DNA of 64,000 nucleotides from Apodemus sylvaticus (GCF_947179515.1 NC_067472.1:106431506-106495505); one strand, 5' to 3'; numbered from the stretch's first letter, positions 1 through 12,843 are shown. Made by a program: numbers and translations. The notes: generated by a model not told the origin, from the sequence alone.

Positions 1-1248
1 ACAGTGACAGTGTACTCATATAAGTAAATGAATAGATCTTTTTTAAAAAGAGTCTTGTTTGATGGACTGTGTCTTTAATTCAATACTTGGAAGTAAAAGC
101 AGAAAGATCAGTGATTCAAGGTCATCCTCAGATACAAAGCTCTTGGGGTACATTGTGTGAAGTGCGTCTCAACTGTTAATTCTGTAACAACAGAGAGCTA
201 ATGTTGGCAGGATCTTAGTACTTTCATCCTGTCTCACTAGCCTAGAGGCAATCCAGAAGTATTTGATTGTCTATAATAAAGATCTGATGGCCAATAGCTG
301 GGTAGGAAGCAGAGGTCAGAACTTCCCAGAGTGGGAAAGAGGGAGAGAGAGAGAGAGAGAGGCAGAGAGACAGAGACAGAGAAACGCTAAGAAATCACAC
401 ACGGGTGATTTTCCAGGGGGCAGGGATGTGCACAGATAGAGCAAATCTGAGCAAAGAGGTAGAGCTAGCCAAATTGTGGGTTGTAGGCTAGTCAGGTTAA
501 GCAAGATAGCTCGCTAGGAGACTGCCCTAGCTAAAAGGCCTAGGCTTTAAAACATTTAAGAGCCTCTGTGTCATTGCCATGGGCAGGTCCGAGATAGGCC
601 CTTTATATTTAGTGCCAGTGTTGGGCACACGAATTGCAAGAGTACCCAGGCGTGGAAGCAGCAGGCAAGGGACAGTTTCCTAGCAACAGTGTGCTGCTCT
701 GCGGCTGCAGCAGGGAATGCTCTGTGAGAGGCGCGGCTGAAGCTCTGCTGGCCCCAAGAACTGGCAAGGGGTGGGTGGTGGAAACCATGGGGAAGCTGAG
801 AGGTGGCTACAACTGAGCCATTGGCACAGCTGGGCAGCTGCTGCCTAGTGCCCGTGGGCAAACAAGGCTTTAGAGGCTCGGCGTTCACAGCATGTGGAAG
901 TGCAGCCCTACGGCCCACCACGTGGGCTAGCAGAGCGCTGCTTTGGTCCAGAGTCCGGCAGAAGGCAGAGCCCACTGCTTTCCTCACCCGGAACATGAGC
1001 AACCCCTACCACCATGCAGAAAGAGCATCTTTCCAGAGCCACAGCGTGACTAAGAAGACATCGCAGCCAATGCTTGGAAATAGCAGTCCCCAAAAACCAG
1101 TTAGAAGAAATTTAGATACAGAGATAAATATACAAGTTGGGAAACAGAAAAAGAGAGATAAAAGACATTTTGACATGTGCTTAGGTGCTGAAGAAAGGAA
1201 AGAAACTGAGCATATAAAAAAAATTTTAAGTTTGAAAATAATAAAATG

Positions 1249-1440
1249 AGGCTGGAGAGATGGCTCAGTGGTTAAGAGCACTGGCTGCTCTTCCAAAGGT
1301 CCTGAGTTCAACTCCCAGCAACCACATGGTGGCTCACAAACATCCATAATGGGGTCTGACTCCCTCTTCTGACACGCACGTGTACATACAGATAGAGCAC
1401 TCGTGTACATAGAATAAATAAAAATATTTAAAAATAATAA
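1249..1440 (+). mobile_element. B2 SINE
   Basis: tRNA-derived head aggctggagagatggctcag, body caaccacatggtggctcac and an A/T-rich tail, flanked by aataataaaatg-like repeats (about 1236-1247 and 1435-1446). Inserted in the retroelement. The window also opens (1-46) with a B2 3' tail. Confidence 0.9.
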
Positions 1441-2663
1441 TAAAATGGAGTGTCCAAAGGAAAGAGAAAGAAAAATAGGTAGAATTGTTTTATAAGGGTG
1501 CATAAACAATGAAAAAGAAAAGAAATTAAGTATAAGCAGTCGTAGAAAGAATATTAAGTCTAAATAATAAAGTGTAGTCTCCAAAGGACGGAGAGAGTTA
1601 GAGAGATAAAAAAAAATATTTTCTGTGTTAAAAATATGGAAAACACTAGGGCAGAGGGCACTTGGACCCTGAATACTTTTGACTATCAACCTTTAAATAA
1701 TTATAATTTGTTTGGTAATAATTATAGCTTTCTATGTCCTCTCTAAGAAAAATCAGAGTAAAGCACACTTAGATAAAGAGAGAACTGAGTGGTGGAGTGT
1801 TAATTGTAAGCAGTAGGAGGAGAGGAAGGAAAAGGACTCTTCCCAAAGGGGGGTGGGGGGGATTTATGGCAGCTGGAACTCAGAGGTGCAAGGTGCCTGT
1901 CAGCCCTTGCTGCGAAGGACCCACCAGCACAAGGCAGCGACATCTGAATTTCTGAATTCCAAGGATGATGGGCAGGGGTTTGATGAGATAACACAACTGG
2001 TCCAGAATTTCCTTGTTTCTTTGTGTTGGGCCTTGCCTCTGAAGGTAGAAGTCTTCCATGTCTGGACAGCTCTCCTGAGCTCAGTACAAGATGGAGCCTT
2101 TTTCTTAGGGGGGGCTTCCTCTTCTCTGCCTAATCTGGGGAGCCCAACCCAAAGTCTTGTAGCCTTGGTGAAATTACAGGTTCAACTTCCTTTCTCCCAA
2201 TAAGAACCTATCAAGCGAGCATCTGGAATTTCTGGAATGCCTCTTCATGCAAATGAGGCATTCTTCAGACCCTAAACCACACACAGTGGTAAGTAACCAA
2301 CCCTGGAAACCTCTCAGTGCCTCCCCAAAACTATCTAGCCCTTGATTGAGCTGCCTTTCTGAGGCTGATCCCTAAAGTCTTTTATTTCTGTCTACTCACA
2401 GGCTGTCTGAACCTCGCTCCCTGCCTCTCGTCCCTTTATCCTTACAGACCAACAGCCCCAGGGAGAAAGGAGGTCTGCATCTCTGCTTCACTTCTGTTTG
2501 AACGGTTTTTGTTTTTCCTAATAGTGAGAATAATTCAATATTGAAGGTCCTTTTATGGGAGAAAAAATTTAGGATGAGCTAAACTTCTAGAACAAAACAA
2601 AACATAATCAAGGCATAAAGTACTAAGCCAACGTTGTTTAAATTTCCAGAAGTATTAGTCTGT

Positions 2664-2995
2664 CTTAGGGTTTACATTGCTGTGAACAGACACCATGACC
2701 AAGGCAACTTACAAAGTACAACATTTAATTGGGGATGGCTTACAGGTTCAGAGGTTCAGTCCATTATCATCAAGGCAGGAGCATGACTGCATCCAGACAG
2801 ACATGGGGCTGGAGGAGCCAAAAGTTCTACATCTTGATCCAAAGGCAGACAGGAGAAGACTGACTAAGAGGGGAGTCTCCAAGCCAACCTCCACAGAGAC
2901 ACGTGTCCTCCAGCAAAGCCACACCTACTCCAACAAGGCCACACCTCTTAATAGTACCACTCCCTGGGCCAAGCATATACAAACCACAACATAAT
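2664..2995 (+). mobile_element. hAT-type DNA transposon remnant (URR1B-like)
   Basis: Matches the rodent repeat beginning cttagggtttacattgctgt and containing acaggttcagaggttcagtc, and is homologous to the copy at 14.26-14.79 kb. The family name is from memory. Confidence 0.6.
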
Positions 2996-5154
2996 CATAA
3001 GAGTTGTTTTGTATACAGAAACTGTTAAATTATAGCAGCCTACATACTTTAAGGATTTATTAATCTCAGAATGGAGGTCAGGAAACGTGATGCATTGGGG
3101 AAGAGGATTTGTTCTTGTTTCAACAGGAAGCAAAAAGCAAAACTTTGGATTCCCTCAAAGTTAATAAAGATTAGATTTCACCAGGGAAGACCTCCTGAAA
3201 ACCTTGACTGCTGATGCAGAAGAGACCCAGGAAAGCAACGAACATGTGGCATGAATGCTGATCCCCTTATCGCAGCAGTACCCAGTGAGTATTTTTGGCT
3301 ACCTAGTCTTCCTGATTTATTATTCTGTGCCATCCTTTCATAATGCATGGATGGATATTTATATTTACAGTTTGGTTATGCAGTCCAAACAGATTTATAA
3401 AACATTGGCAAATACCTTTCACCTGCTTATGCACAGAGCAAAGAGTCATCATTAGCTGATTGTGTGCACCGCACATTCCATACATGTGTTAATGCAGAAA
3501 TGTCCCTATGACATTACATGAAAGCATTTGTGTGCTTTCAGACCAAAAGAACCAGATGCCAATGAAGACAAAGCAAGTAGCCCAGGTGATCCAGCTTCAC
3601 AAACTGTCTCAATTACTGCTTCTGAAGTGAAAGTTTCTGGTTGTGTCATGTGAGGCAGACTCACAGTATTTTCCTGAGGCAAGACCCATGTGAAGACACA
3701 GGATGTTTGGAGAGAATATAAATAGGACTCAGTAGAGAATGGTGTGGTGCTTGCATAGCTAGTCTTGCAATGCTTCCTTGGTCTTGAGTCTTTGCTGATC
3801 TTCCCTTCATTGAGAGAGGCACAGCAGAGAACTTCTCCTGGCATCCTGGCTGGTTCTGGTCACTCCCAATGACTTGTGCTAATTTGGTGGAGGCCTGGTG
3901 GTTTCTGCTGGATCAAACCACTGCTGCTTTGTGTTTGGTGGCACTTTTAAACTGGACTGATGGTATCCTAACAAACAGGGATTGGAATTGCCCCCAAAGA
4001 ACTACTTCTAAACAGGTTCATATACCCGTGTCCTATTTACCATCATTTCTTCTCTACCTTTGGATGGTGGGCTAGAAGGGGGGATTGAAGCATTTGATAA
4101 CTCTTATTAAAGTAGGTTTTAAAAAAAATCTAAGCCTTCATGTTGCCTCAAAAATTTAATCTAGGACAACTTCAAAGCAGCCAGCTCAGATGATCCAGGC
4201 TCACAGACTTTCTGTCAGACCTGTACTTTCAGTATTCTGCAGAGCCTGGACAGTGAGTGAAACAGCTACCTCTCCAGGATGTGGCCATTATCCCAAATTC
4301 CTATATGTCTTCAAAAGATGATTTTACCTCCAGACAGCAGGAAAGAGTCTGAAGAACACAATACCCTCATTCCAGGGAGGTAGGTAGGGTTTGGCCATTT
4401 GGTGGGTTATGACTGTTTGTCATTGTGTAGGGGGATTGGTTGCAAATTGTTGTTGGTCATGCTCAGGAAGAAACAAAACTAAAGGAGGTTAGATCCATGG
4501 ATCTCTTTGTCTTCTCTTTCTCCCTCTCTCCTTCTTTCTCTCCTATTTAGTGTTAGGAGGAAAAGCTGGGAAAGGATGAAATGAAAAAAGAGGGGATAAG
4601 GGGATGATAACAAAAGGAAATGTAGATAATTGTATATCTTTTTAGCCCAAAAAAAGCAACTAGTTTCAAATATTTTACATTGGTATGGATTTTTGTATGT
4701 TGATAGAAATTTTGACAAGAACCAGCCTCAGCTTGGAGAGGGGTTTGGAGAGAAGGGGTGTCTGGGAGTGGTGAGAACAAACGGCTTCAAGTCAAACTGT
4801 GGGTCTGAGTTGGTGACCCAGGCTCTGCTGGAGACAGCTCTCCCTGATCTGCTCTCTCTGGAGATCTCCAGACAGCTTTCTCTCTCTGTTCTTTTCAGGA
4901 GAAGTCTCTACACAGCTTTCACTTGCTATTCTAAAAAAAATTCTCTGGCTAGCTCATCTCTGGCAGATCCCAACCCTGGTCTTCAATTGTACATACCAAT
5001 CCAGGCATTTACTCCAGGTTCCCTTTTGATTATGCTATGAAGCAGCATCCTGTGACCCAGTCCTTTGATTCTTAGGAGACAGCAAGCACAATTTCTTTTT
5101 TAACACCAAAAAAGAATTCAGAGATCTGCCTGCCTCTGCTAAGCACACTAGCAG

Positions 5155-5567
5155 CTTGTGTTCTCATGCTAACTGTGTTACCCCAAAAACCTGCTTACAA
5201 TGTTCAGCAGGAAGGCTAAAGGAAGCATGCCCCAAGTTGGTTCTGATTGGGAAATAAAGTTGCCAATGGCCAATGGCTGGGCAGGGTGAAAGAGGCAGGA
5301 CTTTTAGGATGCCTGGGGAAGAAACACAGGGGGAGAGAAAGAAGGAATTCCACCATGAGAGGGGCATAGGATGGACCACTCTATGATGGTGAAGCAGAGA
5401 GATCAGAATTAAAGGCCCCCTGAATGTAAGAATCCAGGGAAGCAGACCGGGGGCTACTCCCCTACTTGGGTCTGGAGAACCAAAGATGAAATACAGATTT
5501 AGAAAATGTTGACTCAGGAATATAGGAGGGGAGTGTGTGCTACAGGAGGGGGTGTGTGCTACAGGAT

Positions 5568-5613
<46 letters not shown>

Positions 5614-5637
5614 ATTCATGACAGGTGGCTAGAAGCT
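5155..5637 (+). mobile_element. LTR-like insertion inside the retroelement
   Basis: A block absent from the related copy at 16.2-17.3 kb interrupts otherwise collinear internal sequence. It has an LTR-like segment gccaatggccaatggctggg and ends in a long (TG)n at 5569-5612. Edges are by comparison with the second copy; family not assigned. Confidence 0.45.
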
Positions 5638-7593
5638 TGATCACCCAGCAGGAGCTCTAAGCAGATTAACCATTCACTCACTGCTACAAAGCACAGAGGA
5701 TAAACTAGCTGGGTAGGACCTTGTCCTGAAATTACCATTCCTACCATGCCTGGGGCCTAACCTTGCTCTGTCCCAGGCTAACCCTGAACACAGGAATCTG
5801 CCTGACTTTGGAAACATAAACAAAAAATTTAGCTGGGTGGGATCTCCTTCATTCCCCAATTTATCTCCTTCCATTTATCTCCTTCCTTAGTATCTTTCTG
5901 ACAAACTGGCTCACAGTACACCTACCTATGTTTCTTTAGATCTGTGAGTTCCTTACATGATTCACATTGCATCTTTATATCTTGCATAGTTGAGAAGTTA
6001 TATATTTTTGAACTCAGATTTTCAGAGTTCTTTTCAACAGCCTTAAGGGCTGTCCTGAAGGTCCTAGCGTTTTACCATTTTGCTGAGATATTAGCCACAC
6101 CTATGCCTTCCCAACTCTTGCTGTCTCTGATTTTCATGAAGTCATTAACATTAACCAGGAGACATTCCTTAAAGGGAGAATGTGGAAATATCTACATTAT
6201 TACAAGCAAGCCTGATGCCCACAGCAGCCATTGTTGAGGCCCTTGCTCTGTTTGCCTTATCCCAGGGATGGGAATCATGTCACTCCACCCCTACCAAGGC
6301 CATGGTGGACTCTGAAAAATTTAAGGTTATGTATGTTTCAACTCTTGTATAAGGTATTGTACATATGCAACTCATTTAAAATTTTAATGCAAAGTTCTAG
6401 TCCTATAAAAGCTACTATTGTAAATTGTTTAGGTTAATTAAAAAATGCAAGTTACAGTCAGTCACCTATAAATAATTATACTTGTAGTCTTGTTAGGTAC
6501 TATTTTAATTACAGAAATAAGCTTCATTTGGCCTCTTGTATATGTTTTCAGAGTTAAACAGAAAATAAATAGCTACAAACAAGCAACATTTGTCTATTTA
6601 GATATACTTTCGACAGACAGATGGTCCTCAAACACTTCAGAGAACTGAAGAATATGGCATTTAAGATGTTTTAATAATAAAAGCCTTTTCTGACAGAGAG
6701 ACATATCAGTTCCTGGCAGCACCTCCAATCTACTCTGAAGAAGATTATAGGCACTGAAGAACCTCCACCTGGAGATTGCTTCAACTGTGGCAAAGCCAGA
6801 CACTGAGAAAAAACAATGAGCCTGACCTTGACTGCTGACAGCAGGCTGTCCAAACTGTGGACTAGCAGGACACTGGGAAATTGATTGACCCACTTTGCAG
6901 AGACAAGGTAGCACTGTCCTTCAAAATGACTGCTTTACAGATAAGCCTGTCAGATCTTCTGAGCCTGATGGTCAAAGCCCCACCAATACAGAGGAATCTT
7001 GAATGATTGTCCAGATAGCCCATAGTCTATCATTTCTTAGTTTCAGAAGCTGTTTGCTCTGCACTTCCTGTTTACCAAGGTAATTTTTATCCTTCTCAGG
7101 TCTCTGACAGGGCTGAAGACTAGAAAGCTAAAGTCTTACGGTTTTCCTTGTTACCAGATGCAAAAAAGAAATCTCACAAAAGTATAAGTTTATAAAGACA
7201 TGAAAGCTTAACTTGGGAAGGGTCTATGAAAGTGTTTTAGGGGTTAAGATGTTTTAATGGTGATAAATGCAAGTTACAAAGGTGGACATGAAAATTTAAG
7301 TTATGAGAAGGTATTTCAAGGCTAATGAAGGTTGGAAGGTCTAAGAAGGTATTTGAAGGATGGCCAGTGCCAGTGTGAAAGTTAGAGCACATGAAAGCTT
7401 GACTGATGACAGAAAGTGAGTCAGGCACAGACGTTTGTACTCACCTAGTTAGGATAGATAGTAGAGTGCTGTCTCCAAGGTTGCCAAATACATATGGACT
7501 GGACTCCATGAATGTAAATCACCTGATAGTTCTCACAACTGTCCTCATTGTGTGTAGCTTATTGATGCTAGAGATAATGCCATTTCTTGGACT

Positions 7594-7605
7594 AAAAAGG
7601 GGAGA
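7594..7605 (+). promoter_or_regulatory. Polypurine tract of the LTR element
   Basis: aaaaaggggaga lies directly before the TG that opens the right LTR at 7606, the expected plus-strand priming site of a retroelement on the plus strand. Confidence 0.7.
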
Positions 7606-7780
7606 TGTTGGGGTACATTGTGTGAAGGTGTGTCTCTACATATTCAGTTATTAATTCTGTTACAACAGAGAGATAAATGCTGGCAGAACCTTGGAACAGC
7701 CTAGAGGCAATCTAGAATTTTATCTGATTGTCTGTGATAAAGATTTGCCAGGCAATAGCTGGACAGGAAATGGAGAGTGG

Positions 7781-7847
<67 letters not shown>

Positions 7848-8430
7848 CAGAGACAGAAACAGAGACAGAGAGACAGAGATTGAGATTCATGCCTGCAGAC
7901 ACAGAGGTGAACAAATGGACCAGCGCAGAACTGAGGGGTAGAGCTAGCCAGGTCGTGGGTTGTAGGCTAGTCAGTCAGAAAGGTATAAGCTTGAAAATAA
8001 GATAAAATAAAATAAAATAAAATAATATAAAAGCTAAAACAAAAGCCTCCATGACATCATTTATATTGATTGCAGGTCTGGCTAGCCTTAGTCCCACTAT
8101 CCTTAGTAAGTTCAAGACCTTCTTCGGTTGTAGGACCCCTGTTCCAAGCAAACAGACCAACCCACCAGAGCCAGGAATGGTGGTATTATGTCTGGAATCC
8201 TGATGCGCAGGAGGCTAAGGCAGGAGGCGCCTGATCTCGAGGCCTGAGCTACACGTGGTGATTTCACAGTGGAGACATTTTCCTAGTTTCCCTACTTTTT
8301 CCCCCTATATTTCCTAAGAACCTATTTTTAAGTACATCTATATTTGCACATCTTTACGTATATGAGCAATAAATACATATGTTTGTGTCGTGCAACTAAT
8401 AAGTGTGTATTTAAAAATTAAAGAGCCTGG

Positions 8431-8599
8431 GGGAGTGGGTGGTGGTACACGCCTTTAGTCCCAGCACTTGGGATGCAGAGGCAGGCGGATTTCTGAGTTC
8501 GAGGCCAGCCTGGTCCACAGAGTGAGTTCCAGGACAGCCAGGGCTACACAGAGAGACCCTGTCTCAAAAACAAAAACAAAAACAAAAACAAAAAAACCC
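8431..8599 (+). mobile_element. B1 SINE with perfect 18-bp target-site duplication
   Basis: Full-length B1 with a (CAAAAA)n tail. The 18-bp duplication aaaaattaaagagcctgg occurs at 8413-8430 and again at 8600-8617, indicating a fairly recent L1-mediated insertion. A degenerate B1-like unit (about 8167-8268) precedes it and a B1 fragment on the minus strand (about 8690-8765) follows. Confidence 0.95.
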
Positions 8600-9044
8600 A
8601 AAAATTAAAGAGCCTGGAAATGAGAGACCAAAGCCAATGTCCAGTGCTTACATTTCTGTTGAATATAGTTCTGGCCCATCACTCAGACTCCCAGAAATCC
8701 ACCCACCTGTGCCCCCCAAGTGCTGCGATAAAAGGTTTGTATCACTGTGCCCAGCTGTTGTATTTACCTCAGTATCTTCTGGGGATGCTCCTGGAATCCT
8801 CACAAGACCCCTCTCCACAGCAAATACACCTAATAGATTAGATTAAATTAAGTATCCATACTATAAATACAAAATATACACTGGATTTTAGACTTAATGC
8901 TTTAAAAATGTTAATAACAATGTGAGATGACTAAATAAATTTTATATTAATAACATTTTAGAAATATGGGATTAAATTAAAATATTAAAATTCTTTTCTT
9001 TTTCTTGCCTTATGTTAAAGGGGAATTTTAAAAAAGAGAATAAA

Positions 9045-9440
9045 AAAAGAAGCGCATGACTGCTCTTAGGTGGAGGAGAAAGTTTACGGTAGATAAAAGG
9101 GAGAGCAGAGGCAGCGGCGAGGACTCTGGGAGAGTCCAGAGTAAGCCGGACCCTGAGGAGAGAGGGGAGGAGCCACTGACTGAGAGGGTCAGCCTTGGCC
9201 AAGAGAGTAGCTAAAATACCTAAGTTATAGGGTCCAGAGGAGCTTGGGGGTGCGGGGGTAAGGGTGGGGAGCCTAGCTCAATACCTGGGCTGGAGAGTTC
9301 AGGGTTGGGGGCGGGGTGTGCCAGCCTTGTAACAGGTAGAGATTGAGGGATGCTGGGAGAACCTGGCCGCCAGTGTCTGCTTTGATATGTTAACAGGTAC
9401 CTCAATTAGCCATTTATTCAGGGTTTGAGACCTAACAAAA
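9045..9440 (+). repeat. Dispersed repeat, copy A
   Basis: Homologous in the same orientation to 19145-19550: shared blocks tagataaaa.ggagagcagagg, gatgctggga and tctgctttgatat.tta, ending in gtttgagacctaa/atttgagacctaa. Probably an old LTR; family not identified. 9440-10080 has no recognised feature. Confidence 0.6.
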
Positions 9441-10098
9441 AGGGTGCTAGAAAACTTGAAATTAAACCAACATTTTATTTAGAAAAAAAAAGGGAAAAAG
9501 CAAGAAAGCTTGAAATTACGTACATGGCTCACGTTATGTTCCTATTGGATAGTTCTTGCCCGCTTCCCACCTGCGGGCTCCAGGCCTCCCTTCCTCTGCA
9601 TTCACAGATGTGGCTGGAAAGAGAAAACCTCAACCAGGCTTTTAAGCCTATTTTCTCCGGCTGAGGCTTCTGCCCTGTGCTCTGCCGCCCCCAAGCGGCT
9701 GCTCTTCCACACTACCCTCCAGTGACAGCTCTCCTGTTAGTGGGGTCGTATGCAATTCTTGAAACACTTTGAGGTCCCAAACCAACCATCCTAGCTACTT
9801 TCAATCCTTTGACTTTGCTTGATTTGAGTGTGGAGACGAGACCCGCCTGCAATCCCAGCATGTCCGAGCCGGAAGTAAATAGATGAGGGGTTCAAGGTCA
9901 TTCGCTGCTACACCGAGAGTTTGAAGCCAGAACAAGACAAAAATTCAGTCTACAGAAGGAACCTAAGTCATTTCTTGGTGCCTATTTACTGTTCTTTTGC
10001 GTATTGCTGACATGAATAAGATGCACACACCCTTTAATCTAATCGTGGCTTCTTGTTGATGGAAAGTTATTGTTTACATCTGAGAAAGATGCTACTCA

Positions 10099-10284
10099 GG
10101 CTGGAGAGATGGCTCAGTGATTAGGAGCACTGACTGCTCTTCCGAGGGTCCTGAGTTCAAATCCAGCAACCACATGGTGGCTCACAACCATCTGTAATAA
10201 GATCTGATGACCTTTTCTGGTGTGTCTGAAGACAGCTATAGTGTACTTAGATATAATAACTAAATAAAATTTTTTTTCAAAAAA
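10099..10284 (+). mobile_element. B2 SINE
   Basis: Near full length; flanking duplications gaaagatgctactca (10084-10098) and gaaagacgctactca (10285-10299) differ by one base. A tRNA-derived SINE fragment on the minus strand lies further on at about 10470-10552; 10555-11170 shows nothing recognised. Confidence 0.93.
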
Positions 10285-11174
10285 GAAAGACGCTACTCAC
10301 CCCTGTAAATTCCTGGATGTTAAAAAAATATATACCTGAATTTCTGGAGCTAGAACTTGGGTTTTGGAAGGTAATTTCCTGTTATTGGCAATGTTATGTT
10401 CACAGCATTTTGATCTCACCCTGAAGACATAATGGAGATTGTATATGAGAATTATATAATGTGCCTCCTTCTTTTTGCCAGTACTGAGGATCAGACCTCC
10501 ATCCTCACAGGTCAGTGCTCTACCACTGAGTTACATCCACAGCTCTTAGGATTATAGAATGCCCACAACATATTTAGCACAGCGCCCAGTACACTGCAGA
10601 CTCCCAGTAACTGTAGCCATTAATGTGTGACACTGTTACTGGCATAGGCATTATTTGAGTGAGGTTTTCCTTGTATGCTAGGACTCTGTGTCAGAAGCTT
10701 GTCAGTCAAGAAAGGGAGTGGAAATGAACTACATTTTAATCTGTCAGTAGACAGACTGGAAAAATGCCCAGCTGGTTGGGATCTTCCTGGAATTTTGCCC
10801 AACAGGGGTGAACTCAGCCAACGAGGGCAATGGGAACAGATGGGAGAGGTCACGGATCAACTCCACAGGGACCTCTGAGTTTCCAAGAATACATGAAGAT
10901 ATCCCCAGAGATGTGTGGAACTGTGGATGAGCTGACAGAAAATGGGCAGCTCTTTAAGGAAAGTGGATCTGTACATTTTAAGTAGATTATGGTCAGAATC
11001 AAATTCCAATAGCATTCCTATTTCTGTGGATACAGGGTATTTAAAAGAGTGTCTAACTGCTCCATTTTAATGTGTTAGAATTGTGATAATGCTGCGAATT
11101 ATAGTCTTTGCTGATGTATTTAAACTTATGGGGGAAAGTTGTATTTAGCTTGGGTACAAAAGTTGAAAGTTCTC

Positions 11175-11310
11175 TCTGGGCATTGATGGCACACACTCGT
11201 GAGACAGAGGCAGGAGGATCTCTGAGAGTTTGAGGCCAGCCTGGTCTACATAGAGAATTCTAGGCCAGTGAGGGCTACCTAGTGAGACCTTGTCTCCAAA
11301 AAAAGGAAAT
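11175..11310 (+). mobile_element. B1 SINE, diverged
   Basis: Contains gaggccagcctggtctacat and an A-rich end at about 11298-11308. Confidence 0.8.
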
Positions 11311-11634
11311 AATAATAATAGTAAATTTTCTAGCCCTCAGATTTTTATAGGGAGAATGTGAACAGAACTTTTTGAAGACAGAACTACATGCTGTCTCCGC
11401 GAGAGGGGAATTGGTGGGCTGCAGGCACAGCCACCATACATCCCAAATAGCACGCTTTCCATGAAACAGCTCAGCAAGTACAGGAGCCTCCCACTGTGGT
11501 TCCAAGGAAGTGTGTGTGAACCCAAAAGACCACACCAGGGTCTTTATTTGAACTAGCTTGGGCTTAACTCACCGCTATCCTGCCGGACGGTTCTGGTGGA
11601 AGAAGAATCCTGAATATTTATTGAGACAAGGTTT

Positions 11635-11816
11635 GGTTTTTTTTTTCTTTATTTATTATATGTAAGTACACTGTAGCTGTCTTCAGACAGCCAGAAGAGG
11701 GTGTCAGATCTCTTTATGGATGGTTGTGAGCCACCATGTGGATGCTGGGATTTAAACTCATGACCTTTGGAAGAGCAGTCAGTGCTCTTACCCACTGAGC
11801 CATCTCTCCAGCCCCA
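11635..11816 (-). mobile_element. B2 SINE
   Basis: Minus-strand B2 ending gagccatctctccagcccc on the plus strand, flanked by agacaaggttt at 11624-11634 and 11817-11827. Confidence 0.93.
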
Positions 11817-11984
11817 AGACAAGGTTTTATAGAAGCTGCAAGTGAGAGGTGAGTGCTTCTAACTGGGCAAGCATCTAATTGGGGTGCTACTGTGGCCTTT
11901 AGTATAATTGGCTGGTGCTGGGAGCCAAACCATAAACTTCTGATTTCTTCCTAATTGGTGGCTGTTAGGCAGGGGCAGGCTTGT

Positions 11985-12165
11985 AACCTGGAGGTGCAGA
12001 TTTGTTGGGGAAAATAACCTGGAGACTGGTGCTAGATGCAGGTTTGTTGGGAGAGATTAACCTGAAAACAGGTCTTGTTGGGGTTAACCTAGGAACTGGA
12101 GCTATGCTCGGATTTTGTTGTGGGGAGGTAACTCGGAAACTAATGCTAGGTACCAACCTTAAGTT
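11985..12165 (+). repeat. Degenerate minisatellite, unit about 40 bp
   Basis: About four diverged units, each with a core like gcaggtttgttgggga followed by taacctggagactgg (cores near 11997, 12040, 12068 and 12108). It lies in an LTR-like stretch about 11830-12240. Confidence 0.7.
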
Positions 12166-12611
12166 CAAACTTCGGTCAGGTTCTCTAAGATAGAGTCTGA
12201 ACCCAAAATTTGGTCTCTCACCACCAAGCCTCATGACCTAAGTCCAATCCCATAAACCCATGAGGTAGAAATGAAGAGTGGATTATTGAAGGTTGGCCTT
12301 AGCATGAAGCTGGCATGTGCATGCATGTGTGCACACACAGTAATCATAGATAAGTAAATAGTTGTTCTAACAGCTTTACAAGACACCTGTGTCACCTTCC
12401 AATCCCTCCAGGGTAAGTGGGGATTGTTACACTGCATTTGCAAAAGGATTGATAAGTATCCAAAGCAAAGTAATAGAGCCTGCCAGGTACAGGGTCAAGT
12501 AGACTGTGAGTGAGACCACCCGTGGGCCCAGGTCATTTATCTGAGGCTTCTTTTAATGACTCTAAAGAAGGTGTGGTGGTGGCAGTCTGTGGTTTCACAA
12601 GGCCAACATAC

Positions 12612-12719
12612 CTATCATCCATCAAGTCCAAGGCCCGGTAGATGTTCCTCAGAGCCAGGACTTTCAAGACCGAGAAGTCAGTCTGGAGAATGAAATTCTG
12701 TGGTCCTAGTGGCATCTCT
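12612..12719 (-). other. Splice-flanked open segment, possible unannotated or pseudo-exon
   Basis: On the minus strand an acceptor-like gctcttccttag precedes 108 nt of open sequence ending ATGATAG before a consensus GTATGT donor at 12611-12606. It reads REMPLGPQNFILQTDFSVLK then VLALRNIYRALDLMDDR, inside a 90-codon frame (12805-12533). I do not recognise the protein. It could be an exon of an unknown transcript, a decayed gene fragment or chance. Confidence 0.3.
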
Positions 12720-12843
12720 CTAAGGAAGAGCTCTCTGCCTGCAGCAAGCCAGCGCCATCCTGTCCATGACTTGGCTCCCTTTGGAGTCCCAGGTCTCTGA
12801 CCCACTCATTTTTTTTTCCATCTTATTCCTTCCTTTTGCAGGA

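Larger units (their letters stand above)
141..8130 (+). mobile_element. Degenerate LTR retroelement (endogenous retrovirus-like), broken, likely non-autonomous
   Basis: Two related, diverged LTR-like blocks face the same way: left about 141-600 (from tcttggggtacattgtg) and right about 7606-8130 (from tgttggggtacattgtg). A purine tract aaaaaggggaga at 7594-7605 abuts the right block, as a retroviral polypurine tract does. Upstream is a remnant of a gag nucleocapsid. The first CCHC-like knuckle starts at 6777 (CFNCGKARH) and is cut by TGA at 6804; the second starts at 6847 (CPNCGLAGHW) in a different frame and ends at TGA 6886 where the last Cys would be. No protease, RT, integrase or env reading was recognised, so the element cannot be autonomous. 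Other repeats are inserted inside. Family not identified; the right boundary is uncertain. Confidence 0.7.

Noticed and set aside
803..1249. 148-codon plus-strand frame near the left LTR
   Set aside because: Lies in the retroelement leader, has no recognisable domain and runs into a B2. Treated as decayed element sequence.
1249..1330. tRNA genes at heads of B2/B3 elements
   Set aside because: These are SINE heads with degenerate A and B boxes, followed by SINE bodies and tails, and do not fold as intact tRNAs.
5568..5612. Tandem repeats as CRISPR-like arrays
   Set aside because: All tandem signals here are vertebrate microsatellites or SINE tails; there are no regular repeat-spacer arrays, and the window is clearly mammalian.
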